The notes beneath the pieces are model-generated. The model did no database searches, was not told the DNA's origin, and saw only the letters and a list, made by a program, of their open reading frames with translations. From Cercospora beticola (Eukaryota > Ascomycota > Dothideomycetes > Mycosphaerellales > Mycosphaerellaceae): a stretch of DNA of 64,000 nucleotides. The position numbers were made by a program, and so were the translations under genes. Numbering within the stretch: position 1 is the first letter of the stretch; the number at the start of each line of letters is the position of its first letter. The stretch is taken from the NCBI RefSeq assembly GCF_033473495.1, contig NC_088939.1, positions 3,720,001 to 3,784,000 on the forward strand, written 5' to 3'. Below, piece by piece: positions 42,150 to 52,849 of the stretch.

Positions 42150-43935
42150 TCTGCTAGTCAAGAACAACGGAGACACCCAGTGAAGAGCTTCATATCTCTG
42201 CAGATCCGACTAGATCTGACTGCGGCCTGCTTTGACATTCGACGGCTTTGCGGCATTACCAACGGCAGAGAAAGCCAGCAAGCCTGCTTCAGGCAATTCA
42301 TTGCGTGCGTGGTGAACGGGAGGAGATTTTCGGCGATATAATTGCTAACGTTCCCTGCAGCGTTAAGACCGTATGGCATAACAGCTTCAATGCTTGGCAT
42401 CATATGGCGAGGTGCAGGTTTTTCGGCCTTCCGAACCTTTGCGCAGTATCCGTCGACCTACCGCATGCTCTTGCCTTCAGCAATGCGTAGCTAAGGTCTG
42501 CTGAATTCTTCGTCGATAAGATCGTTAATAGACTTGGTCTCGTTGATGTCGGAATTCTCTACACCTATTACAGCACGGGAATCCGTTGTGGCCTGTCTGA
42601 GCTGTGGACCAAAGAATGATCTTCGCACAACCGCCGCAAGGAGTATAAGAGTATTCCTTTTGCTCGGCAACGGCAGAGAAAGTTAGCAAGCCGTCTCCAT
42701 GCTTCCGAGAATCGAAAAAGGCATGAATGCGACCCGTTCTGAGGTTGGACGGCTCTGCAGGACCAGTGGAAGCAGAGAAAGCCAGCAAACGTCTCCGCAT
42801 CTGCAGACATCCGGTAAAAGCCCACTGCGGCTTATGGAAATACTGGATGGCATTGGTGAGCAACATGATCCAGAGAAAGGCAAGGATCCTGGAATTTTGT
42901 CTCTGAGAGTCCACAATGACACACATGCGCTCTTTCTCCAGGCAGAATGGCTCTGCAGGTGGAGATTCGCGGAGAAGGCCAGCAGATTTACCCGTGTCTC
43001 CAAAGATTCGCAACAGACTCGTTCTCGGCCATCCGTATACCGGTTGGCAACACAACAGCACGAATCATGGAGAGAGGCCCTGTCCTCCTGTATCTCTGTA
43101 GATCAGTAAAACGCTCAGTCTCGTCCATCCGTACTCCAGGTGGCTCGGTAGACAGCGCGCATTTGGAGAAACCACCAGACCTCTAGTATCTCTGCGAATC
43201 CGCGAAAGGCTCGAACTCGTCCGACTGTATACCAGTTGGCGTGGCTAACAGCACATATTTGGAGATACCATCAGACCTCAGTATCTCCGCAAATCCAGAA
43301 AAGGCTCATTCTCGTCCGTCCGCCCATTAGTTGGCCCAATCCACAGCAGACATCTGGAGAAACAGCCAGATCTCCTGTTTCTCTGGAAATCAGAGAAGCC
43401 TTTATCTCGTTCGTTTGGATACCAGTTGGCTCCGTCCACAGCGCACACTTGGAGAAACAATTGAAATTTCTGCATCTCTAGAACTCGGCAGAAGGTTCAT
43501 CGCGACCTGGTTGAACATTGGTTGGTGCTGTGAACAGCACGAATATCGGAGAAACAGCTTGATCTCTTGTATCTCTCCGGATCCACGAAAAGCTCGCCAC
43601 GTCCTAGATGGATATCGGGTGGCACGGTGAACACCACTGTTGCCGGAGAAACGACCAGATCTCCCGTATCTCTGGAATTCCGTGAAAAGCTCATCGCGGC
43701 CTGCTCGATACAGATTGGCACTGTGAACAGCACAGATATCAGAGAGAGGTCCCAATCTTCGATGTCTCTGTAGATCCGAGGGAGCCGTGTCGCGACCTAG
43801 TTGGAAACCCGATGGCTCTGTAAACAGTAAGAATATCAGAGAAAGCACCAAATCTCCCCTGTCTCTGACAACCCGCTGATGGCTGCTTGCGACCCATCTG
43901 GGCTCTTGTTGGCTCTGAAACGCGGCTGGAACTGG
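42150..43935. repeat. Decayed tandem array of about 97-bp units
   Basis: From about 42986 to 43935 a phrase close to GTATCTCTG recurs near 43088, 43185, 43281, 43376, 43470, 43566, 43664, 43761 and 43858, at spacings of 94-102. Each unit then reads roughly ATCCGNGAAAAGCTC, CTCGTCGCGNCC, GATACCAGTTGGC, GTGAACAGCACA, TTTGGAGAAAC and CCAGATCTCC. Earlier, more diverged copies (GGCAGAGAAAGCCAGCAA phrases) reach back to about 42150. The period is not a multiple of three, so the open frames crossing it are by-products. There is no RIP-type loss of CA/TG, so this array escaped or predates RIP. The interval 42032-42149 and the last 80 bases before 44019 hold nothing else. Confidence 0.75.
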
Positions 43936-44018
43936 AGAAAAGAAGTAGAAGCAGTCATTATTCATACAATCATTATTAAAACACGCTAAAAACAACCAAA
44001 AAACAACCCAAAAACAAG

Positions 44019-45959
44019 CTAAAACAAGTCCAACAGTTCTCCTGTTGCCTTCCAATGTTCAAGCCCGTAGGCGAACTTTGCGCCAAGGTAGGCGTTGGTG
44101 ACGTCATTCGTCGCCCCTCCCTCCAATCGGCCAACATCCGGGAAGGAAAATAGCGGGGCAGGCGGAGCTGCTGATGCTGGCGGTGGTGGAGGGGCGGCAG
44201 TGACGGTAGGAGCGGCGGCGACGGGGGCAGGTGCGGCCGGTGTGGCCTTTGGTGTGGTAGCAGCGACAGGCTCCTCTTCGGCCGACACATCGAAGATGTT
44301 GCTGCGTGTTTCTTGGTCGGCGTCGACCTCCATCTCGTCGTCAGAGTCAATGTCCGGCATGCGGAATGTGCCAGAGGCCTCGCCTGGTCTGTTGTGTGGG
44401 ATTCTGACCAGCGTGTCGACTTTGACACGCTTCAGTGGTCGCTCTGTCATCTGTTTGACCTCTTCATCCTGCTTCAATGCTTGCAGTTGCGCGTCTAGCT
44501 CTTTGAACTTTCTAAGTTTCTCGAGACGGCGGTCTGCGTTGGTATCTTTGGGCTGTGGTGTCTGGCTCCAAATGCGTTGTGGTGTGTGGGAGTAGCGGGA
44601 TGGTGTCTGTTGGCGGCGGACGGCGGCAATGGTGCGTGGAGCTCTGACTGGGGTTGGATCGATGGCCATGCTCTGCTCGCTCGTCTCGGTGTGCTCTGTG
44701 ATGGTGGCAAGAGACGTCTCTTGCTGAGGGTTCTTAGATGACGGCATGAGAAACGCGCGAGCGGTCTGTTGTGTGCTCGATGTGGTGGAGGCGCGTGGTG
44801 TGGTGTATGTTGCTGAACGCTCCGAGGCTAGCTCCTGTTGCCTTGGTGTCGACGAGATCGGTGTCTGCGCCTGTGACTGGACCTGAGGCTGTGTGTATGT
44901 GTCCGGCTCTTGTTGAGCTGGAGCTGAGCGCTTGCGTGATGCCGGTAGCTCTCCCAACTTCTCTTGGGGAGTCTGTTGTGGTGGTGTGCTGCTCTCCTGC
45001 GACTTTCTGCGCGAGAGGAACGGCGAGGCAATAGCCTTGAAGAAGGAGCCGACGATGGATGTGGATGAGCGTGGCTTTGGGGTGGCGTATGGGTCTGGCG
45101 AGTGCGTCGGCTTGTCTGCGCTCGACTGCACGGGTGTGCCAGTGATGAGGTCTTGTGTGGAGAAGTCAAGAGACTTGCTTGTGAATGGTGTGTCTGAGGC
45201 AGCGGCAGGTGTCTGAGCTGGTGCGGCGGCAGGGGTCTGCGAGTGCGAAGGCGTTTCGATGGAGGTGACGGATTCTTCGCGGCGTCTCCTCAGTGATTGC
45301 TGCAACATGGCGTCGCGCATGGGCGTCTTGAGTCTCATGCGAACTCTGTCGCGCTCTTCGACGGCGGCGTCGCGTTCTGCAGCCATCTGGTCTGCACGAC
45401 GTTCGGCATCGTCGAGCTTCTCCTTGATCTGCACTTCGCGCTCTCCGAATCTCTGGATGACTGCGTCTTTTTCGGCCATGGTCAGTGAGTCGAGGTATGT
45501 GATGCGTGAACCTGGGTTGCGCTGAATTTCTGAGAGGATGCAGCCAATGGCGTAATCAACATTGAAGGGAGGTCGACGCGTCGTTGAGACAGGTGCGACC
45601 GCGCGACGCGACGGGACAGGGACCGCCGCGGGCTTCTTCTTCTTCTTGGAGATGTTCTTCGTGACTCCGGTGTTGTACAGAGTCACGCCGCCCTTCTTGC
45701 TCTGACTGCGAGTGATCCGAGTGTTGGACGAGATCACGCTCTTGCCAGCTGATTGCACTGAATCAACTGCGTCAATAACCCGCGATGGCGACAATGAAGA
45801 AGGCGCAAGGGAAAGGGAAGCAGGGGAGGGGATGGGAAGGTACAAACCGCTGTCATTGTCGTCGGCGACGGAAGACGCGCGCGAACTGGCCCTCGAGGCA
45901 ATTCTGCCGCTGCGACGGGTGGGCGCGGTGGCCTGGCGCTCGCTCTTGCGGGGAGCCAT
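44019..45959 (-). CDS. Unknown nuclear-type protein with coiled coil (646 aa)
   Basis: Intronless, 646 residues from the ATG at 45959 (MAPRKSERQATAPTRRSGRI). I do not recognise the family. The N-terminus is basic and Ser/Arg-rich with a Lys run (ISKKKKKPAA), compatible with nuclear import. A conserved-looking block FNVDYAIGCILSEIQRNPGS leads into a charged coiled coil (residues about 175-230: MAEKDAVIQRFGEREVQIKE, ERRADQMAAERDAAVEERDR). Long Ser/Thr/Pro/Gln-rich stretches follow. Near the C-terminus come RLEKLRKFKELDAQLQALKQ, a KRVKVDTLVRIP patch, an Ala/Pro run and finally GGATNDVTNAYLGAKFAYGL. The ordered C-terminus suggests a binding tail. A chromatin, nuclear-envelope or spindle-pole role would be a guess. 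The ORF extends 44 codons upstream of this ATG without another likely start. Confidence 0.65.
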   Translation of the reverse strand: MAPRKSERQATAPTRRSGRIASRASSRASSVADDNDSGLYLPIPSPASLSLAPSSLSPSRVIDAVDSVQSAGKSVISSNTRITRSQSKKGGVTLYNTGVTKNISKKKKKPAAVPVPSRRAVAPVSTTRRPPFNVDYAIGCILSEIQRNPGSRITYLDSLTMAEKDAVIQRFGEREVQIKEKLDDAERRADQMAAERDAAVEERDRVRMRLKTPMRDAMLQQSLRRRREESVTSIETPSHSQTPAAAPAQTPAAASDTPFTSKSLDFSTQDLITGTPVQSSADKPTHSPDPYATPKPRSSTSIVGSFFKAIASPFLSRRKSQESSTPPQQTPQEKLGELPASRKRSAPAQQEPDTYTQPQVQSQAQTPISSTPRQQELASERSATYTTPRASTTSSTQQTARAFLMPSSKNPQQETSLATITEHTETSEQSMAIDPTPVRAPRTIAAVRRQQTPSRYSHTPQRIWSQTPQPKDTNADRRLEKLRKFKELDAQLQALKQDEEVKQMTERPLKRVKVDTLVRIPHNRPGEASGTFRMPDIDSDDEMEVDADQETRSNIFDVSAEEEPVAATTPKATPAAPAPVAAAPTVTAAPPPPPASAAPPAPLFSFPDVGRLEGGATNDVTNAYLGAKFAYGLEHWKATGELLDLF

Positions 45960-46957
45960 GTGCGCAGATATGTGTGGTGATGTACAGAAGGTGGTATGAA
46001 CGGCGCTGTGTGCAAGAAGGCGCAATGGGTTGTGCAAATGCAAGTGCGAGCAAGTGGTGTTACAAGTGGTGTCGAGCTTGGGAAGTCGCAAACCAAAAAG
46101 TCGGATGTGGAGGAAAGGGAAGAGAAGAAACGGAAGGTCTGGCGAGGTACTTATGGTCGCCAGCGCGCCTTGGCCTGAGCTCCCAGATCACAACAAACGT
46201 CACGTCACGCCAGCCTCCGGCCTCGAGCTCGCCCACTCACGATGAGAGAGATCAGCTCTGCGAACGTCATTGCTGCGAAACTTGCTCATGACGAGGCCGC
46301 AACAGACTGCACGCCCGTGATGCGCTTGGCAAAGACAGTGGCTGGCAGGCTGTATCAATCAGGATACCCAACATGTATGGCAGCGACGGCAGCGTGATAC
46401 CTGCGTTGCTATGCAGCTGCATGTCTCCATGCTTCGCACCCGCTTGCACCTCCATAGTCCGATAGACGTAGAATGCTTGACTTTGCCTCCTTCCCTTCCC
46501 CTGACCTCCATGGCTCATATCGTTGCTCCCTCCCATCTGTGCTTCCCTCGTGCTTCGATGTTGCGACGATCGCGTTTTGCCGTCGCTCGCCCGGTTGTGA
46601 ATGAGACACCCACAGTCATCTGCCCGACCTCCATGACCTGACGCCGCCCAGCAATACAGTACTCGTTCGCTTCGGTCGCACCCCGGCACACGCTCCGAGC
46701 AAGTCCTTTCGTGTTAGCTGCATCCATGTCGAGATGCGCGCATTGTGCGCTCCGGTAGAAAGAGTCGTACATGCGGACAGTCGATCGAGGGATGCCAGCG
46801 TTCGTCTCGATGGTCAGTCTCAACACACACAAGACAAGGGTGAGATACTGTTTTCTGGCCGCATTCAGGCCTCAAATCCCACCCAGCATCCATACAACCT
46901 TCACGAAAAGCAATCTGGGTCAAGCAAGGGTCAAATTCTTCCTCAGACAAGCACATC
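45960..46957. other. Intergenic
   Basis: 1 kb between two minus-strand genes. Open frames overlap without codon-use support and no motif was recognised. It contains the promoter of the nuclear-type gene. Confidence 0.35.
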
Positions 46958-47743
46958 TCATTCCTTCTTGGGTTGAATCGCTGACTGCCGCTGCTGTTCA
47001 CCCTCAGGCTTCGGCTTGCTGATCTTGTCCACCTCCTTCGTAGACTTGAATCCAATATTTCCATCCTCCTTCAGTCCCCACTTGTTGACTTCCTGTCCCG
47101 TGATGACCCTCCGCTGCAAGTGCAACTCAACCACCTTTCTGCCCTTCTTCTTACTCTTCAGCCCGTCATCATCCATATCAAAGTACAATCCCCACTCCCC
47201 TGGCTTCTCTTCCACCGCAACAAACCCTTCGAACCCGTCAAACGTGATACAGCTGTCATTGTCCTCGCTCGTCCAGTCGTAGTCACCAACATGGTGCATG
47301 ATACTACCGGATCGCGCAGCAAACTTGCACTCATATGTGTCCTTATCCACATAGATCCAATTCAGCATAGGCGGATCAACACTGATTGTGCTGACCAGCC
47401 CGCGCGTATACCCTCGATTGTCATCTGGATAGGCCAAATAAAACCCAGTGAACGGATGATGTCCCACATGCGCCGGCTCTTTCGTCTCTTCATTTTTCGC
47501 TTCCACCCAGACCTTCGAGTCGCGTAATGTGACGATGCCATTCGTAAGCTCTGGCCCAACACCCTTCTTCTTATCCTCGTCTACCCATGTGTCGACGTGA
47601 AACTTGAGCATGCGCACTTGGTTCGAGGCATCGGCGTTCACCCTCTTTTGCTCTGAAACTCCTTGTGCGACTCCCGTCACCACCGAAATAGCTGTCGAGC
47701 TTACGATGGGCAGTGCTGTTGCGAGGCCAAATACGAATTCCAT
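46958..47743 (-). CDS. Conserved-looking unknown protein (261 aa)
   Basis: Single coding exon from the ATG at 47743. The first 25 residues (MEFVFGLATALPIVSSTAIS) are hydrophobic and could act as a signal anchor. The remainder looks like an ordered beta-rich domain: RMLKFHVDTWVDEDKKKGVG, NGIVTLRDSKVWVEAKNEET, HHPFTGFYLAYPDDNRGYTR, LVSTISVDPPMLNWIYVDKD, YECKFAARSGSIMHHVGDYD and CITFDGFEGFVAVEEKPGEW. It ends with a Lys-rich tail (KSKKKGRKVVELHLQRRVIT, PKPEGEQQ). I do not know the family or function. The open frame extends far upstream but that part reads like translated leader. A GTAAGT..CACCAG pair at 47811-47768 may be a 5'-UTR intron. Confidence 0.7.
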   Translation of the reverse strand: MEFVFGLATALPIVSSTAISVVTGVAQGVSEQKRVNADASNQVRMLKFHVDTWVDEDKKKGVGPELTNGIVTLRDSKVWVEAKNEETKEPAHVGHHPFTGFYLAYPDDNRGYTRGLVSTISVDPPMLNWIYVDKDTYECKFAARSGSIMHHVGDYDWTSEDNDSCITFDGFEGFVAVEEKPGEWGLYFDMDDDGLKSKKKGRKVVELHLQRRVITGQEVNKWGLKEDGNIGFKSTKEVDKISKPKPEGEQQRQSAIQPKKE

Positions 47744-48355
47744 CTTGACGTGTTGTATGGAGGGAGACTGGTGTAAAGTGTGAGAGTGATGAGGAGAAGT
47801 TGTAGACTTACATTTCTTGGAATTACAGCCACCTGCACAGCCTGCACGGTGGAGTTGCAGACACAGAACTTGATCCTGGACGACCTGTCGTTGACCCGCG
47901 TCATTCTGCGACGGACTGGAGTCCGTTCGTGGGAAGGTTTCCCGGGGCTGACCATGGCCTCGTGGCCGCCATGCTGAGCGTTTCCTCCTTTCGTCTACAG
48001 TACCTCCGGGTTGCCAACGCTCTTGCGTACGGCGGCTGCTGTTATGCTTCTGCCCAAGTGACTTCGATCTCGTGGAACGATCTGCGTTGCTATCGTGATC
48101 GCGGGAGCGGCATAGCATCTGGCTCGACGCGTCAGATTGGGTGTCAATACAACGAGGCAAGAAAGATTTACACGAAATGCTCTGAGAGCAGAAGATTATT
48201 AATGGAGGATGTGGAGCTTTTCTTCGGAAGATACGGCTTTGTATGCAGTGTTGTCGGCGAAGGATAACATATGTTTTGCAACAGCACTGCAGCATCCCAC
48301 CGCAACGCAGGAAAGTGCATCCAGCCGACTTTTCCTTCACTCAGATCGATGCGTC
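47744..48355. other. Intergenic / 5' leader of the unknown 261-aa gene
   Basis: Probably contains the promoter and a small leader intron (47811-47768) of the downstream minus-strand gene. The frame open through this interval has no protein-like composition. Confidence 0.4.
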
Positions 48356-48709
48356 TCACACCAACTTATACTCAATCTCAAAATCCTTCCCCTCGCCCTT
48401 AATAATTGGCCTTGTAACAACTGCAATCGTGTCCCCTTCCTTCACCCCCGCCGTGCCCATAACGAACTCATCCACATCCAACATCCTTTCCATCTCATCC
48501 CAAGGGTGGAGAATCAGATACATCCTCCCATCTGTATCATACAAGTTCTGACATTCTGTTACACTGCCTATGATCATTTGCTTGAGTTCTTTGACTGTCG
48601 TCGAGTTCTGAATTGTGAGGTCGAAGGTCTGAGCTGAGGTTTGGATCGTGACGCTAAAGGGTCTTGTATCGAGCGGTGGTGGAGGCTCACCAGGATGGGA
48701 GGCTGACAT
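48356..48709 (-). CDS. Small ubiquitin-like-fold protein (117 aa)
   Basis: Single exon, ATG at 48709. After a Pro-rich start (MSASHPGEPPPPLDTRPF) the sequence shows the strand-strand-helix order of a ubiquitin-like domain: FSVTIQTSAQTFDLTIQNST, then TVKELKQMIIGSV, a strand RMYLILHPWDEMERMLDVDE, and GVKEGDTIAVVTRPII. No terminal Gly-Gly is present, so it would not be conjugated. It may be a docking domain or adaptor. The open frame continues upstream, but its possible starts there are non-ATG and poorly protein-like. The assignment is from fold pattern only; an unrelated beta-grasp protein is possible. Confidence 0.6.
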   Translation of the reverse strand: MSASHPGEPPPPLDTRPFSVTIQTSAQTFDLTIQNSTTVKELKQMIIGSVTECQNLYDTDGRMYLILHPWDEMERMLDVDEFVMGTAGVKEGDTIAVVTRPIIKGEGKDFEIEYKLV

Positions 48710-49243
48710 GATGGATTCGTCGCTTTCGATCTTCGATACTATGGAGAATGAGTAGTGCCATGATTGCGATTGTATTGAGGCAAGTTTTATGCTTTGGAGG
48801 GCGTTTGCATTGAGCAAACGTTGCCCTTTGACTGTCTTTCAGGAAATCATTTCTGGCGAAGAGCCGGAAGGAATGCCTATTTGCTCCATGATCAGCAAGA
48901 GGTGTAGAGGTTGCCAGTTCCAAGCATGGCGGAGAAGAGAGACAAGTACTGTTTCTGAGTAGAAGACATGCATTACACTTGACAACCGCGAGGCCATCAT
49001 CGGAGACTATCTTCAATCATTCCGGGAAGTGTACAATAAGTATAACAGTCATACACCGGACTCACGCTTTCGGTGGTGTGTACAGTCAGTCAGGAACGCC
49101 TCGAGCGCCGAGCATTTCATCCACAATCGAAATCGTCTTCCCGCCATAAGAGAACAACAAACAACGCCGAGCCGCCAAAGCTTTGTAACGCCAAAGGAAT
49201 GCTTTCCAGACCAGATCGACAGACTCAAAACCTGTGAGTCAAA
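48710..49243. other. Intergenic
   Basis: 534 bases between the ubiquitin-like gene and the NOP58 stop. Nothing recognised. Confidence 0.35.
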
Positions 49244-51006
49244 CTATGCCTTGCTCTTCTTCTTCTTCTTCACAGGCTCGTCTTCGTCGTCGGCTTTCCG
49301 CTTCTTCGATTCCTTTGACGCCTTCTTGGCCTCCTTTTCGGCCTTTTTGGCGAGCTTCTCAGCCTTCTTTGCCTTCTTCTCAGCTTTCCTGGCCGCACGC
49401 TCCTCTTTCGACTCGCTCTTCGATGATGCGCCTTGGAAGGTGGCGACTGTGTCGTCAACGTCGTCCTCGTCCTCGCTGTCATCGGCTCCTCCATTTGTCT
49501 GGACCTCTTCCACAAGCTTGCGCTTCTTGCTGGAAGAAGGCTCAACATCGCCGTTCGCAACGGCTGCTGGCGCATCGGCTGCGACCCCATCGGCATCGGC
49601 GTTGTACTTGCGAGCCTCCTTGATCTCCCATTTGGCGGGAGCTGTTCTGAGACCGTTGGGCCCGATGGCCACATTGTTCGCCTTGAGAGGCTTACCCTCG
49701 AGCGCTTGTAGTCTTCGCTCGACTGCTGCACGCCCTGACACACCGATCGCTGACTTCTCCTCTTCCGTTGGCTCTTCCTCTTCGCCCTTGCCAGCTTGTC
49801 CCCAGTCACTCAAAGCATCCACACGCAGACCCAGTGTTGACTTTGTAGCGAGCATACGCGCGATCTTACCCTTGTTCTTTCCTGACGCCTGTCCAATGAG
49901 AGAAGCATGGTAGATGAGACCGTACTTTGGTGTGTCGTGCTTGGTCTTGAGAGCACGGAACAGAGCCTTCTCAGCACCAAGGATCTGAATGGTTGATGCA
50001 GGTGACTTGGCGAGGTTCATCAACGAACCGGCGTGAGCGATAAGTCGTGCTCCAACAAGCTCGCCGACAAGTGTGGTAAGGTTAGGTGCGATAGCCTGCA
50101 TACGTGCTGAGAGATACGACGAAAGCTGTGCGCGGTATTCGGTAAAACCAACAACTTGCTCAGCAAGTGCCTTAATGTTGTCCAAATCATCATCGGTGAT
50201 TTCTGTTCCCATGGACACTTCAGCAGCTGCCTTGACAGCGGTCTCGATCTCCTCGGGAAGCACGTCTGAAAGATCGGCCTCTGCAGCATTGGTTCGCATG
50301 CCCATCGATAGAATGACACGAGAGTATGCAAGGTTGTCATTGATGATGCGCGCCATCTCAGGGAAATGCCAGCCATACCACTCCTTGACTCGCATGGCGT
50401 AGGTGTTCAGCTCCTTGTCCAGGTCATCCAACAGGGCAATCGCCTGAATGATCATGGTATCGACCTTGTCGGGGGAGAATTTGAGCTTGTGGCGGGACAA
50501 GCTGTGTGAAAGACCGAGAGACATGGTGTTGATGTCCTCTGGCATGAGACCAGGGATAAGCGATGGGAGATGCTCGCGGATAGCTCGATAGATATCGGCA
50601 GTGCTCGAGTCGGACACAGGTGTGATTTGAAGGTTGGGCAGCTTGCCAATCGCATTGGCCAGCTTAGGGTCGGCAACGGCAAGCGAGACCTTCTTCTCGT
50701 CCTTGATCTTGTCGAGCATGCCAGCGAGGGTAGGCGTAACCTGATCTCGTCAATACCTTTGCATGTCTCGGCACAGCTTTAGATCTCTGCATAAGTTCTT
50801 ACCTTGCCCTCGGTCAGTGCAGCAGCTTCCTCAAGCGCAGACGCAGCGCTGGTGAACTTGTGGAACTCCTTCATCTTCAACAGACCACACACGCCCTCGG
50901 CGGTGCTGGCCTCTTTGGCAATATCATCGCGCTTGAGCAGCTTTTTGTCCTTGGCTTTGAGCAGCGCATAACCCGCCGAGGTTTCGGTGAGGATGAAGAG
51001 CGTCAT
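49244..51006 (-). CDS. NOP58: Nucleolar protein Nop58, box C/D snoRNP core
   Basis: Exons 51006-50803 and 50740-49244, 566 residues. The 62-bp intron starts GTAAGA and joins ALTEGK to VTPTLAGML. Nop58 is one of the four core proteins of box C/D snoRNPs that guide 2'-O-methylation and pre-rRNA processing. The N-terminal NOP5NT domain begins [20 protein letters not shown]. The coiled coil and Nop domain include [36 protein letters not shown] and [20 protein letters not shown], then [20 protein letters not shown] and [20 protein letters not shown]. The C-terminus is the family's long KKE/D tail ([29 protein letters not shown]), a nucleolar localisation feature. Nop56 differs in its start, so NOP58 is the better call. 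Divergent from Arp10. Confidence 0.96.
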
Positions 51007-51301
51007 CCTGGCTGTAGGTGACCGCTAGAATGCGATCGGATGACTGCAGCGATATGGATGGGCGCGCGGGCGGTGGACGGTGGGTGGTGGTGGTAGGGAG
51101 CAGCACCAGGAAGCCGTCTGGTCGAGGTCGAGAAAATTAGAGCTTCAGTTTTCCGCGAACTTTCTTTCGCCAAGACTCTCTGCACAGCTCCAGCTCCATG
51201 TCGCGTGTCGGAAGCGCGCACCACGACAGCCACAACGACATGATGTGAGTTGGCAACACGGCAGCGGCAGTCTGCCAGACATTTGACACAGTCTTCCAAT
51301 C
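51007..51301. promoter_or_regulatory. Bidirectional promoter, NOP58 / ARP10
   Basis: 295 bp between divergent start codons. It contains a GT-rich tract (GGTGGGTGGTGGTGGTAGGG, about 51079-51098) on the NOP58 side and no TATA box. Confidence 0.45.
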
Positions 51302-52849
51302 ATGGCCACCGCCGCCTCTTCTCATCGTGACTACGAGCGACTCCCGACGCGCTCGAGGCCGTCGCACTCCAACCTACACGCTGCGCCGTCGCCGCGGAGC
51401 CCACGAACGCCGCAGCTGGGTCGCAGCATTTCCTCTCAGTTCGGCAGTCCAGGCGGGTTTCGCTCAGATCAAGAGGATGTTGTCATCTACGAAATTGGTC
51501 CACGCTACTTTTCCGCCGGCTTTGGAGGTGAAAGCAGACCACGATGCATTATACCCTTCGATCCAGATTCAGCGCGCAGAGTAGGCGATCACAGGCAGTA
51601 TGACCAAGGTCATGCGTGCAGAATGCGCCCATACCGGCTCCGAGAGGAGTGGGCCGCCAGCTACGAGCTCTACCACAATGATTTGCGAGACGTTGATCTG
51701 GGTCTCGTGGAAGACAAGCTGGATCGCGCATTGCGTACAGCACACGTAGACTACCTGCAGCTCGATACGAAGCCCAGAAAGGCTGCGCTCGTCATGCCTG
51801 CACTGCTCCCATCGCCATTGCTTGAAGTCGCCTTGAAAGTCGTATTTGGGCATTATACGCAGCCCCCTTCGATCGCTCTCCTCACGCAACCTGTCATGTG
51901 TTGTGTCAGCGCGGGCTTGAGAAACGGTATTGTGATCGACGTAGGCTGGGAGGAGACCGTGGTCACTGCCGTGGGAGAGTACAAGGAAGTGGCACAGCGG
52001 CGTAGCGTACGAGCGGGCAAGGCTTTGACACGTGAGATGGGCAATATCATTGAAGGCTCAGTGCCTAGTGAGGCAGAAGTCAAAGTCACATTCGAAGAGG
52101 CTGAAGACATCTCGCAGCGAATGGCCTGGTGTCAACAGCGCAAACCTGGCGAACACAATGCATCTGTCGTGCAGCTTCCAGTTCCCGGAAGCACATCAAA
52201 CGAGACATTTTCAATCCTCTTCGACAAGCTCGCTGAGCCTGCAGAAAGGGTTCTCTTTGCTGTTGGTAGCAAGCCTGATGAACACGACGACCACGACTTG
52301 CCGCTCTCCACACTCGCCTATCAAGTACTTCTTTCGCTGCCAACGGACTTCCGAGCGGTCTGCGTTAGCCGAATTATGGTGACTGGTATCTATGGTACCA
52401 TTCCGGGATTAAAGCGGCGCATGCTCCAAGAGATTGAGACTCTCATAGCCACTCGAGGCTGGAATCCAGTATCCAATTACGGGAGTGCGCAGAACCACAC
52501 AACTCCAGCACTCAGGGAGCGCTCACCCAACACCGTCAATCTGACACCTCCAGACAGTACTACGCCTACTGTGCCACTTTCTCCGCTGAAGATGCCATTG
52601 CAAGAAGGCGTGCCGCATATGGATCGAGTGCATGACGATATCAAAGACCCCATCACGATCAAGGCAGAGCGTGCGCAGGCTCAAGGGCGATCGGAAGCTC
52701 CAGTAAAGGGTGTAGTCCGGGGAGTTGAAACCTTGGGTGCATGGGCAGGCGCTAGTCTGTTGGCTGGCATGAGGGTAAAGAGTGCCCATGAGGTAGAGAG
52801 GGAAGACTTTGTCAAATTCGGCTTACGAGATCAAGACGACCGTCTTTGA
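51302..52849 (+). CDS. ARP10: Actin-related protein Arp10 (dynactin pointed-end subunit)
   Basis: Intronless, 515 residues. Arp10/Arp11 caps the pointed end of the Arp1 filament of dynactin, the activator of cytoplasmic dynein. A Ser/Pro/Arg-rich N-terminal extension (about 58 residues) precedes the actin fold, which begins VVIYEIGPRYFSAGFGGESR with the first phosphate-loop region. Further landmarks are LVMPALLPSPLLEVALKVVF, the second phosphate loop GIVIDVGWEETVVTAVGEYK, and VCVSRIMVTGIYGTIPGLKR in place of the actin VLSGG block. The C-terminal GAWAGASLLAGMRVKSAHEV corresponds to WIGGSILASL. A disordered insert (about 405-455) lies before it. Hinge residues are strongly diverged, as in fungal Arp10 proteins rather than Arp4-6. 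Confidence 0.85.
   Translation: MATAASSHRDYERLPTRSRPSHSNLHAAPSPRSPRTPQLGRSISSQFGSPGGFRSDQEDVVIYEIGPRYFSAGFGGESRPRCIIPFDPDSARRVGDHRQYDQGHACRMRPYRLREEWAASYELYHNDLRDVDLGLVEDKLDRALRTAHVDYLQLDTKPRKAALVMPALLPSPLLEVALKVVFGHYTQPPSIALLTQPVMCCVSAGLRNGIVIDVGWEETVVTAVGEYKEVAQRRSVRAGKALTREMGNIIEGSVPSEAEVKVTFEEAEDISQRMAWCQQRKPGEHNASVVQLPVPGSTSNETFSILFDKLAEPAERVLFAVGSKPDEHDDHDLPLSTLAYQVLLSLPTDFRAVCVSRIMVTGIYGTIPGLKRRMLQEIETLIATRGWNPVSNYGSAQNHTTPALRERSPNTVNLTPPDSTTPTVPLSPLKMPLQEGVPHMDRVHDDIKDPITIKAERAQAQGRSEAPVKGVVRGVETLGAWAGASLLAGMRVKSAHEVEREDFVKFGLRDQDDRL

Noticed and set aside
43402..44055. 217-codon minus-strand frame across the repeat array
   Set aside because: It is a by-product of a tandem repeat whose period is not a multiple of three; repeat peptides shift frame between units.
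44828..45169. His/Ser/Arg-rich open frame opposite in phase to the nuclear-type gene
   Set aside because: It overlaps the 646-residue gene on the same strand in another frame and has no independent start context.
47744..48340. 199-residue N-terminal extension of the unknown 261-aa protein
   Set aside because: The extension lacks protein-like composition and is crossed by a probable leader intron; the ATG at 47743 begins the ordered sequence.
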